A DNA stretch of 59,958 nucleotides. Origin: Rhodobacteraceae bacterium CG17_big_fil_post_rev_8_21_14_2_50_63_15 (GTDB lineage Bacteria; Pseudomonadota; Alphaproteobacteria; Rhodobacterales; Rhodobacteraceae). The number at the start of each line of letters is the position of its first letter. The first letter of the stretch is position 1. This document shows positions 27,536 to 36,642 of the stretch, piece after piece. Position numbers and translations under genes: made by a program. The stretch is taken from assembly GCA_002783205.1 (NCBI GenBank), contig PFEY01000024.1:1311-61268 (forward strand), in the 5' to 3' direction. Under the pieces are notes generated by a model. That model did not search any database and was not told where the DNA came from. It was given only the letters and a program-made list of their open reading frames with translations.

Positions 27536-28441
27536 TCAGCCAACTGCCTGATCCTTAATCCCTTTCCGATAGTTGGATATTTCGTCCTGGATGAAATCCC
27601 GAAAGGCCGCGATCCGCTTGGATTGGCGCAATTCCTCGGGATAGGCGAGAAAGACCGGCACTTCGATCGATTGCACATCAGGAAGAACGCGCGCCAGTTG
27701 CGGCAGATCGTGAATCACATAGTCGGGCAGAACCCCAACGCCAAGATCCTGAAGGACGCCTTGCAGCACGCCGAAGTAGTTGTTCACCGTCAGCAGCGAC
27801 TGGATATCGTTGGTCATCAATTCGTTGACCAGCATCGCCGCCGCACCCACCTGGGCCGAGCGCGGATTCTGACAGATCAGCCGATGAAACTGGAGGTCTT
27901 CGGGTGTTTCAGGTGTGCCGTTCTTTTCGAGATAGCTTTTTGTGGCAAACAGGCACATGTGAACGCTCATCAGGCGTTTGCGGATGAGGTCTGCCTGTGA
28001 CGGTTCCTTCATGCGGATGGCGACATCGGCTTCGCGCATCGGCAGATCGAGCACGCGCTCTTCGAGCATGAGGTCAATCTTGAGATCGGGGTATTTTTCA
28101 TAGAGCTTGCGCAGGCGCGGCGCGAGCCAGAGCGTGCCAAAGCCGGTGGTGGTCGTCACCCGCAATTCGCCGAACACTTCTTCTTCGCTGTCGCGAATCC
28201 GGGCGGTGGCTGTCTCAAGCCGCTTGAGCATGGCGCGGGTGGCGTCAAACAGCAACTCGCCCTGCTCGGTGAGAATCAGCCCGCGCGCATGTCGGTGAAA
28301 GAGCGTGGCGTTGAGCGACTCTTCCAGCGCGCGAATCTGGCGACTGACGGCGGATTGCGACAAATGCAGTTGATCACCGGCATGGGTGAGGCTGCCCGCA
28401 TCCGCCACTGCGTGAAAGATTCTGAGTTTATCCCAATCCAT
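27536..28441 (-). CDS. LysR family transcriptional regulator
   Basis: This 301-residue regulator begins MDWDKLRIFHAVADAGS. Its N-terminal helix-turn-helix (HAGDQLHLSQSAVSRQIRAL) is followed by the two-lobed effector domain, with TTTTGFGTLWLAPRL and VLQGVLQDLGVGVLPDYV. I chose ATG 28441 because the domain begins there; the frame is open 13 codons farther. It is divergent from the indolepyruvate oxidoreductase gene. The palindrome at 28543-28561 between them fits a LysR site, so it probably controls that gene and itself. The ligand (an aryl-pyruvate or amino acid) is a guess. Confidence 0.93.
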   Translation of the reverse strand: MDWDKLRIFHAVADAGSLTHAGDQLHLSQSAVSRQIRALEESLNATLFHRHARGLILTEQGELLFDATRAMLKRLETATARIRDSEEEVFGELRVTTTTGFGTLWLAPRLRKLYEKYPDLKIDLMLEERVLDLPMREADVAIRMKEPSQADLIRKRLMSVHMCLFATKSYLEKNGTPETPEDLQFHRLICQNPRSAQVGAAAMLVNELMTNDIQSLLTVNNYFGVLQGVLQDLGVGVLPDYVIHDLPQLARVLPDVQSIEVPVFLAYPEELRQSKRIAAFRDFIQDEISNYRKGIKDQAVG

Positions 28442-28542
28442 GACGCTAACTTTCTGAGGAAATTCGTGTCCCGAACGCAATAGCAGATAATACTTGTCAG
28501 GCTATAGGAAAGGGCCGTGCAAATGACGAAATTCTGCTTGGT

Positions 28543-28561
28543 AGGTCATAAATTATGACCT
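28543..28561. promoter_or_regulatory. LysR operator between lysR and the ior gene
   Basis: AGGTCATAAATTATGACCT is a perfect 9+1+9 palindrome and contains the LysR T-N11-A core (TCATAAATTATGA). It stands just ahead of a TATATT -10 (28572-28577) for the oxidoreductase gene. Confidence 0.7.
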
Positions 28562-28608
28562 AATATTGCCTTATATTGAGGCATGACCCTCAAACAGGGG
28601 AGGCAAGG

Positions 28609-31600
28609 ATGACCACGCAAAAAGTGACGCTGAACGACCGCTTTGATCTGGAGAAATCGCCGGTTCTCCTGAACGGAACGCAGGCTCTGGTGCGTCTGAT
28701 GCTGATGCAGGCGGCGCGCGACCGGGCGGCTGGACTGACGACTGCGGGATATGTCACCGGCTATCGCGGTTCGCCTCTCGGGGCGGTGGATCTTCAGATG
28801 CGCCGGGCAGAAAAGGTTCTGGCTGCCGCCAATGTCCGCTTTCAGGAAGGGCTGAACGAGGATCTTGCGGCCACTGCGCTCTGGGGCACGCAACAGGCAG
28901 AGTTGCGCGGCGAAGGGAAGTATGACGGCGTCTTTGGCCTCTGGTATGGCAAGGGACCGGGGGTGGATCGCTCGGGCGATGTCATGCGCCATGCCAACAT
29001 GGCGGGGACATCACGTCATGGCGGCGTGTTGATGGCCATGGGGGACGACCATACCGGCGAATCCTCCACCGTGCTGCATCAGAGCGAATGGGCGCTGATC
29101 GATGCCTATATGCCGGTGGTAAGCCCGGCAGGCGTGCAGGAAATCCTCGATTTTGGCATCTACGGCTATGCGCTCAGCCGCTTTTCCGGCCTCTGGGTGG
29201 GCCTCAAGACAATGAAGGACACGGTTGAGGCGACGGCGGTGGTGGATGGCCGCCCCGACCGGATGCAACTTGTCATGCCCGAGTTTCCGATGCCCGAGGG
29301 CGGGTTCAACATTCGCCTCATCGACACGCCGCATGCGCAAGAGGCGCGGATGATCGACTACAAGCGCTTTGCCGCCGAGGCGTTTTCCCATGCCAACCGG
29401 ATGGACCGGCGCATGCTGGGCAAACCGGGGGCCAAGATCGGCCTGGTTGCGGCGGGCAAGAACTGGCTCGATCTGGTTCATGCGCTCGATCTGCTGGGGA
29501 TCGACGCGACCGAGGCCGAGCGGCTGGGGATCACCACCTACAAGATCGGGCAGACCTTTCCGCTCGACATGCAGGGATTTCACGACTGGGCCGAAGGGCT
29601 GGACCTGATCGTCGTGGTCGAGGAAAAGCGCAAGCTGATCGAGGTCCAGATCAAGGAAGCAATCTTTGACGACCGCCGCGGGCGCCGTGTCTATGGCTGG
29701 TACAAGGGCGGCGCGGGCGGCATGCATCGCGAGGAATTGTTCCCGACGCGCGGTGCGCTTGACCCGATCTGGATTGCCCAAAAACTGGGCGACATCCTGA
29801 TCGAGGAGGGGCGTGGCACCGACCGGATCAAGGCGGGGCTGGCGAAGATCGACGAGGCGAGGGCGGGGGACAATGCCCAGGAGATCGCCACGCGTTTGCC
29901 GTTTTTCTGCTCGGGCTGTCCGCACAACACCTCGACCCGCCTGCCCGCAGGCGCCCGCGCCTATGCCGGGATCGGCTGTCACTACATGGTGCAGTGGATG
30001 GACCGCGAGACGACCGGATTCACCCATATGGGCGGCGAGGGTGCGAACTGGATCGGCGAGGCGCCGTTTTCAACCCGCAAGCATGTCTTTCAGAATCTGG
30101 GGGACGGCACCTACAACCACTCGGGCGTACAGGCGATCCGGGCCGCGCTCGCCGCGGGCACGACGATCACCTACAAGATCCTCTACAACGATGCCGTGGC
30201 GATGACCGGCGGACAGGCCAATGAGGGCGGGCTCGATGCCCCGCGTATTGCAGCCGAATTGCTGGCCATGGGCGTGAAACATTTGGTGGTGGTCCATGAC
30301 GAGAAAGAGGAAATTGACGTCAAGTCCTTCCCGCAAGGTATTGAATTCAAGGAACGCGCTGACCTGATGGCGGTGCAGGAGCGGCTGTCGATGATCGAGG
30401 GGGTCAGCGTCATTCTCTACGTTCAGACCTGCGCCGCCGAAAAACGCCGACGCCGCAAGCGCGGCAGCTTTCCCGATCCCGACCGCCGGGTCTTCATCAA
30501 TACCGATGTCTGCGAGGGCTGCGGCGATTGCGGGGTGCAGTCGAACTGCGTCTCGATCGTGCCGGTGGAGACCGAACTGGGGCGCAAGCGGGCGATCGAC
30601 CAGTCGAGCTGCAACAAGGATTTCAGTTGTCTCAAGGGGTTCTGCCCGTCTTTTGTGACGCTCGAAGGGGCAAAGATCCGCAAGGACAGCACCGCCGATC
30701 TGACCCTGCCCGAGATGCCAGAGCCTGTCGTGCCGCGGATCGACGGCACCTGGAACGTGGTCATCACCGGCGTGGGCGGTACCGGCGTTGTCACCATCGG
30801 CGCAGTCATGGCGCAGGCGGCGCAGATTGATGGCAAGGGCGCCGGCATGATGGAGATGGCAGGCCTCGCGCAGAAAGGGGGCGCGGTGCATATTCACTGC
30901 CGTCTGGCGGAAAACCCCGAAGATATCAGCGCCATTCGCGTGGCAACAGGCGAGTGCGACGCGCTGATCGGGGGTGATCTGGTGGTCTCTGCGGGGGCCA
31001 AGACGCTGGGGCTGACCCGGGCCGGGCAGACCGGCGCGGTGGTCAACAGCCATGAAATCATCACTGGCGACTTCACCCGCGATACAGAGTTTTCGCTGCC
31101 AACCGACCGGCTCAAACTGGCATTGGAGGCGCGGTTGCGCGATGCGGTGCAGTTGTTTGATGCCTCCGATCTGGCCAAGGCGGTGATGGGCGATTCGATC
31201 TATTCCAACATGATGGTCTTTGGCGCCGCCTGGCAGCGCGGACTTGTGCCGTTGAGCCGCGCGGCGATAAGCGAGTCGATCCGGCTGAATGGCGCTGCCG
31301 TCGCTGCCAATCTGCGCGCGTTCGAGATTGGTCGCTGGGCCGCGCTCTATCCGGCAGAGGTGGACGAACTTCTGAGCGCCAAGGTCGTGTCCAAACCCCG
31401 GACGCTGGCCGAAAAGATCACTTACCGCGCCGACCACCTGAATGCCTATCAGGGCAAACGGCTGGTGAAACGCTATCTCAAGATGCTCGACGGCATTGCA
31501 GATGCGGGCGTCAAGGAGGCAGTTGCCAAGGGCTATCACAAGCTGCTGACTTACAAGGACGAATATGAGGTGGCGCGGCTGCATCTTGAGACCGCTTCCA

Positions 31601-32028
31601 AGGCGCGCGCCGAGTTCGGCGGCGATTTCGGGATGAAATTTCACCTCGCGCCGCCGCTTCTGTCGAAGCTGGGAAGCGACGGGCGGCCAGTAAAGCGGCA
31701 ATTCGGTCCCGGAATCCTGCGCGCCTTCCGGGTTCTGGCGCGCCTCAAGGGGCTGCGCGGGACGCCGTTCGACCCCTTTGGCCGTTCCGCCGAGCGCCGG
31801 ATGGAGCGCGCCCTGATCCGGCAATACGAGGCGGATATGGCCGACGTGCTGCCAAGGCTGAGCGCTGCCACGCGCGATGCCGTCATTGCCCTTGCCGAAC
31901 TGCCGCTTGGTATCCGGGGCTTTGGTCCTGTGAAACAGGCCAGCGAGACCAAGGCAGCGAAGCGAAGAGAGGAACTCTTGGCGGTGATCCGGGATGGCGG
32001 GACGGGGCTGTCACGGGCTGCGGAATAG
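28609..32028 (+). CDS. Fused indolepyruvate ferredoxin oxidoreductase
   Basis: This 1139-residue enzyme oxidises aryl-2-oxo acids from aromatic amino acids to acyl-CoA, reducing ferredoxin. The IorA-like part has the N-terminal 2-oxoacid oxidoreductase domain and a thiamine-diphosphate region (FFCSGCPHNTSTRLP, GEGANWIGEAPF, YNDAVAMTGGQANEGG). A ferredoxin-like cluster segment CEGCGDCGVQSNC follows, then the gamma/IorB-like domain (VVITGVGGTGVVTIGAVMA). The single-chain form is usual in proteobacteria. ATG 28609 has GGGGAGGCAAGG ahead; the frame is open 11 codons earlier. It is divergent from the LysR gene. Confidence 0.93.
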   Translation: MTTQKVTLNDRFDLEKSPVLLNGTQALVRLMLMQAARDRAAGLTTAGYVTGYRGSPLGAVDLQMRRAEKVLAAANVRFQEGLNEDLAATALWGTQQAELRGEGKYDGVFGLWYGKGPGVDRSGDVMRHANMAGTSRHGGVLMAMGDDHTGESSTVLHQSEWALIDAYMPVVSPAGVQEILDFGIYGYALSRFSGLWVGLKTMKDTVEATAVVDGRPDRMQLVMPEFPMPEGGFNIRLIDTPHAQEARMIDYKRFAAEAFSHANRMDRRMLGKPGAKIGLVAAGKNWLDLVHALDLLGIDATEAERLGITTYKIGQTFPLDMQGFHDWAEGLDLIVVVEEKRKLIEVQIKEAIFDDRRGRRVYGWYKGGAGGMHREELFPTRGALDPIWIAQKLGDILIEEGRGTDRIKAGLAKIDEARAGDNAQEIATRLPFFCSGCPHNTSTRLPAGARAYAGIGCHYMVQWMDRETTGFTHMGGEGANWIGEAPFSTRKHVFQNLGDGTYNHSGVQAIRAALAAGTTITYKILYNDAVAMTGGQANEGGLDAPRIAAELLAMGVKHLVVVHDEKEEIDVKSFPQGIEFKERADLMAVQERLSMIEGVSVILYVQTCAAEKRRRRKRGSFPDPDRRVFINTDVCEGCGDCGVQSNCVSIVPVETELGRKRAIDQSSCNKDFSCLKGFCPSFVTLEGAKIRKDSTADLTLPEMPEPVVPRIDGTWNVVITGVGGTGVVTIGAVMAQAAQIDGKGAGMMEMAGLAQKGGAVHIHCRLAENPEDISAIRVATGECDALIGGDLVVSAGAKTLGLTRAGQTGAVVNSHEIITGDFTRDTEFSLPTDRLKLALEARLRDAVQLFDASDLAKAVMGDSIYSNMMVFGAAWQRGLVPLSRAAISESIRLNGAAVAANLRAFEIGRWAALYPAEVDELLSAKVVSKPRTLAEKITYRADHLNAYQGKRLVKRYLKMLDGIADAGVKEAVAKGYHKLLTYKDEYEVARLHLETASKARAEFGGDFGMKFHLAPPLLSKLGSDGRPVKRQFGPGILRAFRVLARLKGLRGTPFDPFGRSAERRMERALIRQYEADMADVLPRLSAATRDAVIALAELPLGIRGFGPVKQASETKAAKRREELLAVIRDGGTGLSRAAE

Positions 32029-32106
32029 GTGTCACGAAACTGTCATGGACCGGGGTCACACCTGTCTCATCATTTTGACAGAACGCGACTCAGCCAAGGA
32101 GCGACC

Positions 32107-32970
32107 ATGCGTCAGGACCGCCATATCGCCCGCGAAATATCCTATGCTTTTTCCGCCCAGACCAGAGGGGGACGGGCCGTCATTCGCACGATGGAGAACC
32201 TGACCGGGCGGATTGCCCTGATCAAGCGCGCGGCGGGATATGAGCGTGAGGTCGCGCAGGGCCGCGACTTCTGGCAGGTGATGGTCGAACGTTACGGGCT
32301 CAGCCTTGATGTCGTGGCGGGCAGTCTCGAGATGATCCCGCGCGACGGGCCGGTCGTGCTGATTGCCAACCATCCCTATGGTATTCTCGACGGTCTGATG
32401 ATGGGGCATATCCTGAGCAGCGCACGCGGCGACTTTCGCATCATGGCGCATCAGATCTTTTCGCGCGCCACGGATCTGAGCAAGGTCATTCTGCCGATCA
32501 GTTTCGATGAAACCAAAGAGGCCCTCGCGCTCAATCTGGAAACCCGCAGGATGGCGCTCGACTATCTGCGGCAGGGAGGGGCCATCGGTATCTTTCCGGG
32601 CGGAACGGTGAGCACGGGCGCGCGGCCGTTTTCCCGGCCGATGGATCCGGGATGGCGCGGCTTCACCGCGCGCATGATCGCCAAGTCCGAGGCCACCGTG
32701 GTGCCGATCTATTTCGACGGTCACACCAGCCGTATCTTTCAAGTTGCCAGTCATCTGCATGTCACCTTGCGCATGGGTCTGCTGCTCAAGGAGTTTCGCA
32801 AGAGGGTCGATACGCCGGTGCGTGTCGTGGTGGGCAAACCGATCCCGCGCAGCGCATTGTCAGTCCATGGCGGCGATACGAAATCGCTCATGGCATTCCT
32901 GCGCGCGAGGACCTATGAATTATCGCCAAGCCCGGTTGTCACCTCTGAAATCGGGTTCGACTTCGAGTGA
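32107..32970 (+). CDS. PlsC-like lysophospholipid acyltransferase family protein
   Basis: The 287-residue protein has the acyltransferase signature ANHPYGILDGLMMGHIL (catalytic His and Asp, five residues between them), RIMAHQIFSRATDLSK, and GGAIGIFPGGTVSTG as the phosphate-binding motif. This resembles the branch of PlsC-like proteins related to haemolysin-type acyltransferases. It lacks an obvious N-terminal membrane anchor. ATG 32107 has AAGGAG six bases ahead; the frame runs 26 codons farther. murI follows 18 bases on. The acyl acceptor is unknown. Confidence 0.85.
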   Translation: MRQDRHIAREISYAFSAQTRGGRAVIRTMENLTGRIALIKRAAGYEREVAQGRDFWQVMVERYGLSLDVVAGSLEMIPRDGPVVLIANHPYGILDGLMMGHILSSARGDFRIMAHQIFSRATDLSKVILPISFDETKEALALNLETRRMALDYLRQGGAIGIFPGGTVSTGARPFSRPMDPGWRGFTARMIAKSEATVVPIYFDGHTSRIFQVASHLHVTLRMGLLLKEFRKRVDTPVRVVVGKPIPRSALSVHGGDTKSLMAFLRARTYELSPSPVVTSEIGFDFE

Positions 32971-32988
32971 CAGCTTTGGGCGCGGGAC

Positions 32989-33801
32989 ATGGCGGTAGGA
33001 ATTTTCGACAGCGGGCTTGGCGGCCTGACGGTGTGGGATGCGGTGAGCAGGCGCTTGCCTGATGTGCCGTTCGTCTATCTTGGGGACAATGCGAATGCCC
33101 CCTATGGGGTGCGCAACCCTGATGACATTTACGCTCTGACCACGGCCTCGGTCGCGCGTCTCTTTGAGGCGGGGTGTGATCTGGTGATTCTGGCCTGCAA
33201 CACGGCCTCCGCCGCCGCCCTTCGCCGCATGCAGGAATCCTGGGTGCCGAGGGACAAGCGCGTGCTTGGCGTCTTTGTGCCCCTCATCGAGGCATTGACC
33301 GAACGGCAATGGGGGGACAATTCGCCCCCGAGGGAAGTGGCGGTCAAGAACGTGGGGCTCTTTGCCACGCCAGCCACGGTGGCGAGCCGCGCATTCCAGC
33401 GCGAACTGGCGTTCCGTGCCATCGGCGTGGATGTCGAGACGCAGGCCTGCGGCGGTGTGGTCGATGCCATCGAGGAGGGCGACATGATCCTCGCCGAGGC
33501 GTTGGTGCGCAGCCATGTCGAAGCCCTGAAACGCAAGATGCCACACCCAGAGGCCGCGGTGCTGGGATGCACCCATTATCCGCTGGTGCAGGAGGTCTTT
33601 CAGGATGCGCTCGGGCCCGACGTTGTGGTCTATTCGCAGCCGGATCTCGTCGCGGAGAGCCTCGCGGATTATCTCGCGCGGCGTCCGGAAATGCGGGGAC
33701 CTGGGCAAGAGGCACGCTTCCTCACGACGGGGGATCCGCGGCGCGTGTCGAACCGCGCGACGCAGTTCCTGCGCCGCCAGATCATCTTCGAGGCCGCTTG
33801 A
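32989..33801 (+). CDS. murI: Glutamate racemase
   Basis: MurI makes D-glutamate for peptidoglycan. The catalytic cysteines are Cys70 ([14 protein letters not shown]) and Cys194 ([11 protein letters not shown]), and the N-terminal [11 protein letters not shown] with D7-S8 is intact. It is 270 residues and complete. It stands between an acyltransferase and argC on the same strand, with 18 and 54 base gaps. Confidence 0.95.
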   Translation: MAVGIFDSGLGGLTVWDAVSRRLPDVPFVYLGDNANAPYGVRNPDDIYALTTASVARLFEAGCDLVILACNTASAAALRRMQESWVPRDKRVLGVFVPLIEALTERQWGDNSPPREVAVKNVGLFATPATVASRAFQRELAFRAIGVDVETQACGGVVDAIEEGDMILAEALVRSHVEALKRKMPHPEAAVLGCTHYPLVQEVFQDALGPDVVVYSQPDLVAESLADYLARRPEMRGPGQEARFLTTGDPRRVSNRATQFLRRQIIFEAA

Positions 33802-33855
33802 ACCGGACAGTCCTGTCCTTGCCCTTTTCACGAGAAATCCGAAAGAGAGGTCGAA

Positions 33856-34884
33856 ATGACCCATAAGATCGCCATTCTGGGGGCGTCTGGCTATACCGGG
33901 GCCGAACTTGTCCGGCTGATCGCCACGCACCCGACCTTCGAGATCGTGGCACTTGCCGCCAATGCCAAGGCGGGGCAGAGCATGGGCGAGGTCTTTGCCC
34001 ATCTGCGACATCTGAAGCTGCCCGATCTGGTGCGGATCGAGGAGATTGATTTTGCGGGCATCGACCTGTGTTTCTGCGCCCTGCCGCACAAGACCAGCCA
34101 GGAGGTGATCGCCAAACTGCCGCGCGATCTGCGGATCGTCGATCTGTCGGCGGATTTCCGGCTGCGCGATCCGGCGGAATACGCGAAGTGGTATGGCAAT
34201 CCCCATGCTGCCCCCGAATTGCAGCGCGAGGCGGTCTATGGCCTGACCGAGTTCTACCGCGCCGAAATTGCCGACGCACGGCTGGTGGCGGGCACCGGCT
34301 GCAATGCCGCGACCGGGCAATACATGCTGCGTCCACTGATCGCCGCCGGGGTGATCGACCTTGATGAAATCATCCTCGATCTGAAATGCGGCGTGTCGGG
34401 GGCAGGGCGCAGCCTCAAGGAAAATCTGCTCCATGCGGAATTGAGCGAGGGCTATCACGCCTATTCGGTGGGTGGCACGCACCGCCATCTGGGCGAGTTC
34501 GATCAGGAGTTTTCTGCGCTTGCCGGTCGGCCCGTGGAGATCCAGTTTACTCCACATCTCATTCCGGCCAACCGCGGCATCCTCGCCACCGGATATGTCA
34601 GGGGCGAGGCGACCGAGATCCATGCCACACTGGCGGCGGCCTATGCCGAAGAGCCGTTCATCGTGGTTCTTCCCTTGGATGAGACGCCCAGCACGCGCCA
34701 CATCCGGGGTAGCAACTTCTGCCATATCGGCGTTGTGGCGGACCGTCGTTCCGGCCGGACAATCGTCATCGCAGCGCTCGACAATCTGACCAAGGGTTCG
34801 AGCGGTCAGGCGTTGCAAAATGCCAATCTGATGTTATCTGAACCTGAGATCAGCGGCCTGATGTTGGCCCCGGTCTTTCCGTAG
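33856..34884 (+). CDS. argC: N-acetyl-gamma-glutamyl-phosphate reductase
   Basis: ArgC reduces N-acetylglutamyl phosphate with NADPH in arginine synthesis. The Rossmann motif is [15 protein letters not shown], and catalytic Cys149 lies in [24 protein letters not shown] and [17 protein letters not shown] are also typical. It is 342 residues. AGAGAGG precedes the ATG. ccmE follows 12 bases after its stop, so a core biosynthetic gene is joined to cytochrome c maturation. Confidence 0.97.
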   Translation: MTHKIAILGASGYTGAELVRLIATHPTFEIVALAANAKAGQSMGEVFAHLRHLKLPDLVRIEEIDFAGIDLCFCALPHKTSQEVIAKLPRDLRIVDLSADFRLRDPAEYAKWYGNPHAAPELQREAVYGLTEFYRAEIADARLVAGTGCNAATGQYMLRPLIAAGVIDLDEIILDLKCGVSGAGRSLKENLLHAELSEGYHAYSVGGTHRHLGEFDQEFSALAGRPVEIQFTPHLIPANRGILATGYVRGEATEIHATLAAAYAEEPFIVVLPLDETPSTRHIRGSNFCHIGVVADRRSGRTIVIAALDNLTKGSSGQALQNANLMLSEPEISGLMLAPVFP

Positions 34885-34896
34885 GAGGCGCTACCG

Positions 34897-35346
34897 ATGA
34901 AGTCGCTCAAGAAAACCCGCCGGGTGCAGGTGATTGCGATTGCCGCGATTGCGCTGGTCGCGGCGACCGCCCTGATCGGATACGGTATGCGCGACGGTAT
35001 CAATTTCTTCCGAGCCCCCTCGCAAGTTCTGGCAGAGCCGCCCGGCCCCTCCGAGGTCTTTCGGATTGGCGGGCTCGTCGAGTCGGGCAGTCTGAAACGC
35101 GGCGAGGGCGAGGTGATCCGGTTCAACGTGACCGATGGCGGTGGCGTCGTGCCGGTCACCTATCGCGGCGTCCTGCCCGATCTCTTCGAGGAAAATCAGG
35201 GGATGGTCGGCACCGGCAGCTATCGTGACGGGGTGTTCGAGGCAACCGAGATCCTCGCCAAGCATGACGAAACCTACATGCCTAAAGAAGTGATCGAGGC
35301 GCTCAAGGCACAGGGCGTCTATGTCGATCCGGCGAACGGTAGTTAA
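34897..35346 (+). CDS. ccmE: Cytochrome c maturation haem chaperone CcmE
   Basis: CcmE takes haem from CcmC in the periplasm, binds it covalently and passes it to the CcmF/CcmH ligase. It has one N-terminal membrane anchor (about residues 10-28), the OB-fold with FRIGGLVESGSLKRG, YRGVLPDLFEENQGMV, and the haem-binding His123 in EILAKHDETYMP. It is 149 residues. ccmF and ccmH follow, but two phage-type lysis genes are placed between ccmE and ccmF. Confidence 0.96.
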   Translation: MKSLKKTRRVQVIAIAAIALVAATALIGYGMRDGINFFRAPSQVLAEPPGPSEVFRIGGLVESGSLKRGEGEVIRFNVTDGGGVVPVTYRGVLPDLFEENQGMVGTGSYRDGVFEATEILAKHDETYMPKEVIEALKAQGVYVDPANGS

Positions 35347-35362
35347 GGCCCGCGTTAACCAC
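35343..35362 (+). promoter_or_regulatory. CtrA-like TTAA pair before the GTA lysis genes
   Basis: TTAA (35343-35346, including the ccmE stop) and TTAACCAC (35355-35362) are spaced by eight bases. The spacing is one longer than the classic CtrA site, but TTAACCA also fits a CtrA half-site. It lies 45 bases before the endolysin start. Confidence 0.3.
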
Positions 35363-35406
35363 TTTGCCCGCAGCCTTGCATCCAAGCGATGCGAAAGGTG
35401 GGGCAG

Positions 35407-36015
35407 ATGCAAAGCATTGAGGACATTGCCGCAGAAATCGTCGCCCGAGAGGGGGGATATGTTGACGATCCCGATGATCCGGGCGGGGCGACCAATTTTG
35501 GCGTGACGCTTGCAACGTTGCGGCGGTTGGGCCTCGATCTCACCCGCGATGGGGTGATTGATGCGGCGGATCTGCGCGCACTGACCCGCGCGCAGGCCAT
35601 CGGACTTTTCGTCGATCACTATTATCATCGTCCCGGCATCGCGCGCCTGCCGGACCTGCTCCAGCCCAGCGTGTTCGACATGTATGTCAACGCCGGGGCC
35701 AACGCGGTCAAGATCCTGCAACGGCTCCTGCGCGAGATGGGGCAGACGATCGAGCTGGACGGGTTGATCGGGCCGCAGACGGAGAAGGCCGCCGCGGCGG
35801 CGGCGCGCACGGCCCCCGATCACATCGTCGATGCCTATGGGATCGCGCGGCGCAACTATTACTTTCGTCTGGCAGATGGCCGACCGGCGAGCCGCAAGTT
35901 CGCGCGCACGCAGGCGGGCGGCAAGGGCGGCTGGATCCGGCGCGCGGAGGAGTTCATAAGCCCCCGGTTTCATCTCAGTCTAGCGGACTTCAATGCACGG
36001 GTGGCGGCATGGTGA
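35407..36015 (+). CDS. GTA-type endolysin (glycoside hydrolase family 108)
   Basis: The 202-residue protein has the GH108 muramidase domain with catalytic Glu in VAREGGYVDDPDDPGGATNFG and VFDMYVNAGANAVKILQRLL. A C-terminal peptidoglycan-binding segment contains DGLIGPQTEKAAA. Such enzymes degrade peptidoglycan. In Rhodobacter capsulatus a homologous endolysin plus a three-helix holin, encoded away from the head-tail cluster, release GTA particles. The adjoining holin gene makes the same role likely here. ATG 35407 follows AAGGTGGGG; an ATG six codons earlier (35389) is possible. No signal peptide is present, as expected with a holin. Confidence 0.85.
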   Translation: MQSIEDIAAEIVAREGGYVDDPDDPGGATNFGVTLATLRRLGLDLTRDGVIDAADLRALTRAQAIGLFVDHYYHRPGIARLPDLLQPSVFDMYVNAGANAVKILQRLLREMGQTIELDGLIGPQTEKAAAAAARTAPDHIVDAYGIARRNYYFRLADGRPASRKFARTQAGGKGGWIRRAEEFISPRFHLSLADFNARVAAW

Positions 36016-36584
36016 TCGATATTCTCAGGGCGCTCTTTGGCGGCGGCACCAATGTGGTGCGCGAGACGGCAGAAGTATTCCGGGTCAATGCCGAAGCTGC
36101 CGATCAGCGCAACACCGAGACCCAACGCGCCGCGCTTGCGCAAATGGCAGGCGAGTTTCAGCTTCAGAATCGTGGCGCTTTCGACCGCTTCATTGACGGA
36201 CTGAACCGCATACCCCGTCCGGCGATGGCGCTTGGCACCCTCGGGCTCTTTGTCGCGGCGATGGTTGATCCGCTCTGGTTTGGGGCCCGCATGACCGGTC
36301 TTGCCCTGGTGCCTGATCCGCTCTGGTGGCTGTTGGGCGCGATTGTCAGTTTCTATTTCGGGGCGCGCCATCAGGCCAAGGGGCAGGATTTCCAGCGCTC
36401 CATCGCTGCCACCATGGCGCGTGCGCCGCAGGTGGTGAGCACGATTGCGGCGCTCGATGCGCTCCGGCCCGCAAGCCCCGGCGCGGCGGATGCGGGGCCG
36501 GATTCGGGGCTGGCGCTGGCCGCCATCACGCCCTCCGAAAACCCGGCGCTTGACGATTGGCGACGCAGGGCCGCGACAATGTGA
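36009..36584 (+). CDS. GTA-type holin family protein
   Basis: This 191-residue membrane protein has a charged N-terminal helix (residues 1-65), then hydrophobic helices near residues 73-90 (MALGTLGLFVAAMVDPLWF) and 100-118 (PLWWLLGAIVSFYFGARH), and a soluble tail. The pattern matches the three-helix holin family that frees gene-transfer agents. The ATG overlaps the end of the endolysin gene by seven bases, giving translational coupling. Holins make the membrane lesion through which the endolysin acts. Confidence 0.82.
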   Translation: MVIDILRALFGGGTNVVRETAEVFRVNAEAADQRNTETQRAALAQMAGEFQLQNRGAFDRFIDGLNRIPRPAMALGTLGLFVAAMVDPLWFGARMTGLALVPDPLWWLLGAIVSFYFGARHQAKGQDFQRSIAATMARAPQVVSTIAALDALRPASPGAADAGPDSGLALAAITPSENPALDDWRRRAATM

Positions 36585-36607
36585 TCCGGCGGACGTTGCG
36601 AATAGGA

Positions 36608-36636
36608 TTGGCCTGCGGCAGCGTCTGTCCTATAAC
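36608..36636 (+). promoter_or_regulatory. Promoter directly before ccmF (leaderless)
   Basis: TTGGCC (36608-36613) and TATAAC (36631-36636), 17 bases apart. The expected transcription start falls on or next to the ccmF ATG at 36643, and there is no ribosome site, so the mRNA would be leaderless. Confidence 0.5.
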
Positions 36637-36642
36637 ACTTGC

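Noticed and set aside
30070-31824. 584-codon minus-strand frame opposite the indolepyruvate oxidoreductase
   Set aside because: It is a shadow of a well-conserved enzyme and lacks a ribosome site.
32920-34818. 632-codon minus-strand frame opposite murI and argC
   Set aside because: murI and argC are unmistakable on the plus strand with all catalytic residues; the antisense frame is a shadow.
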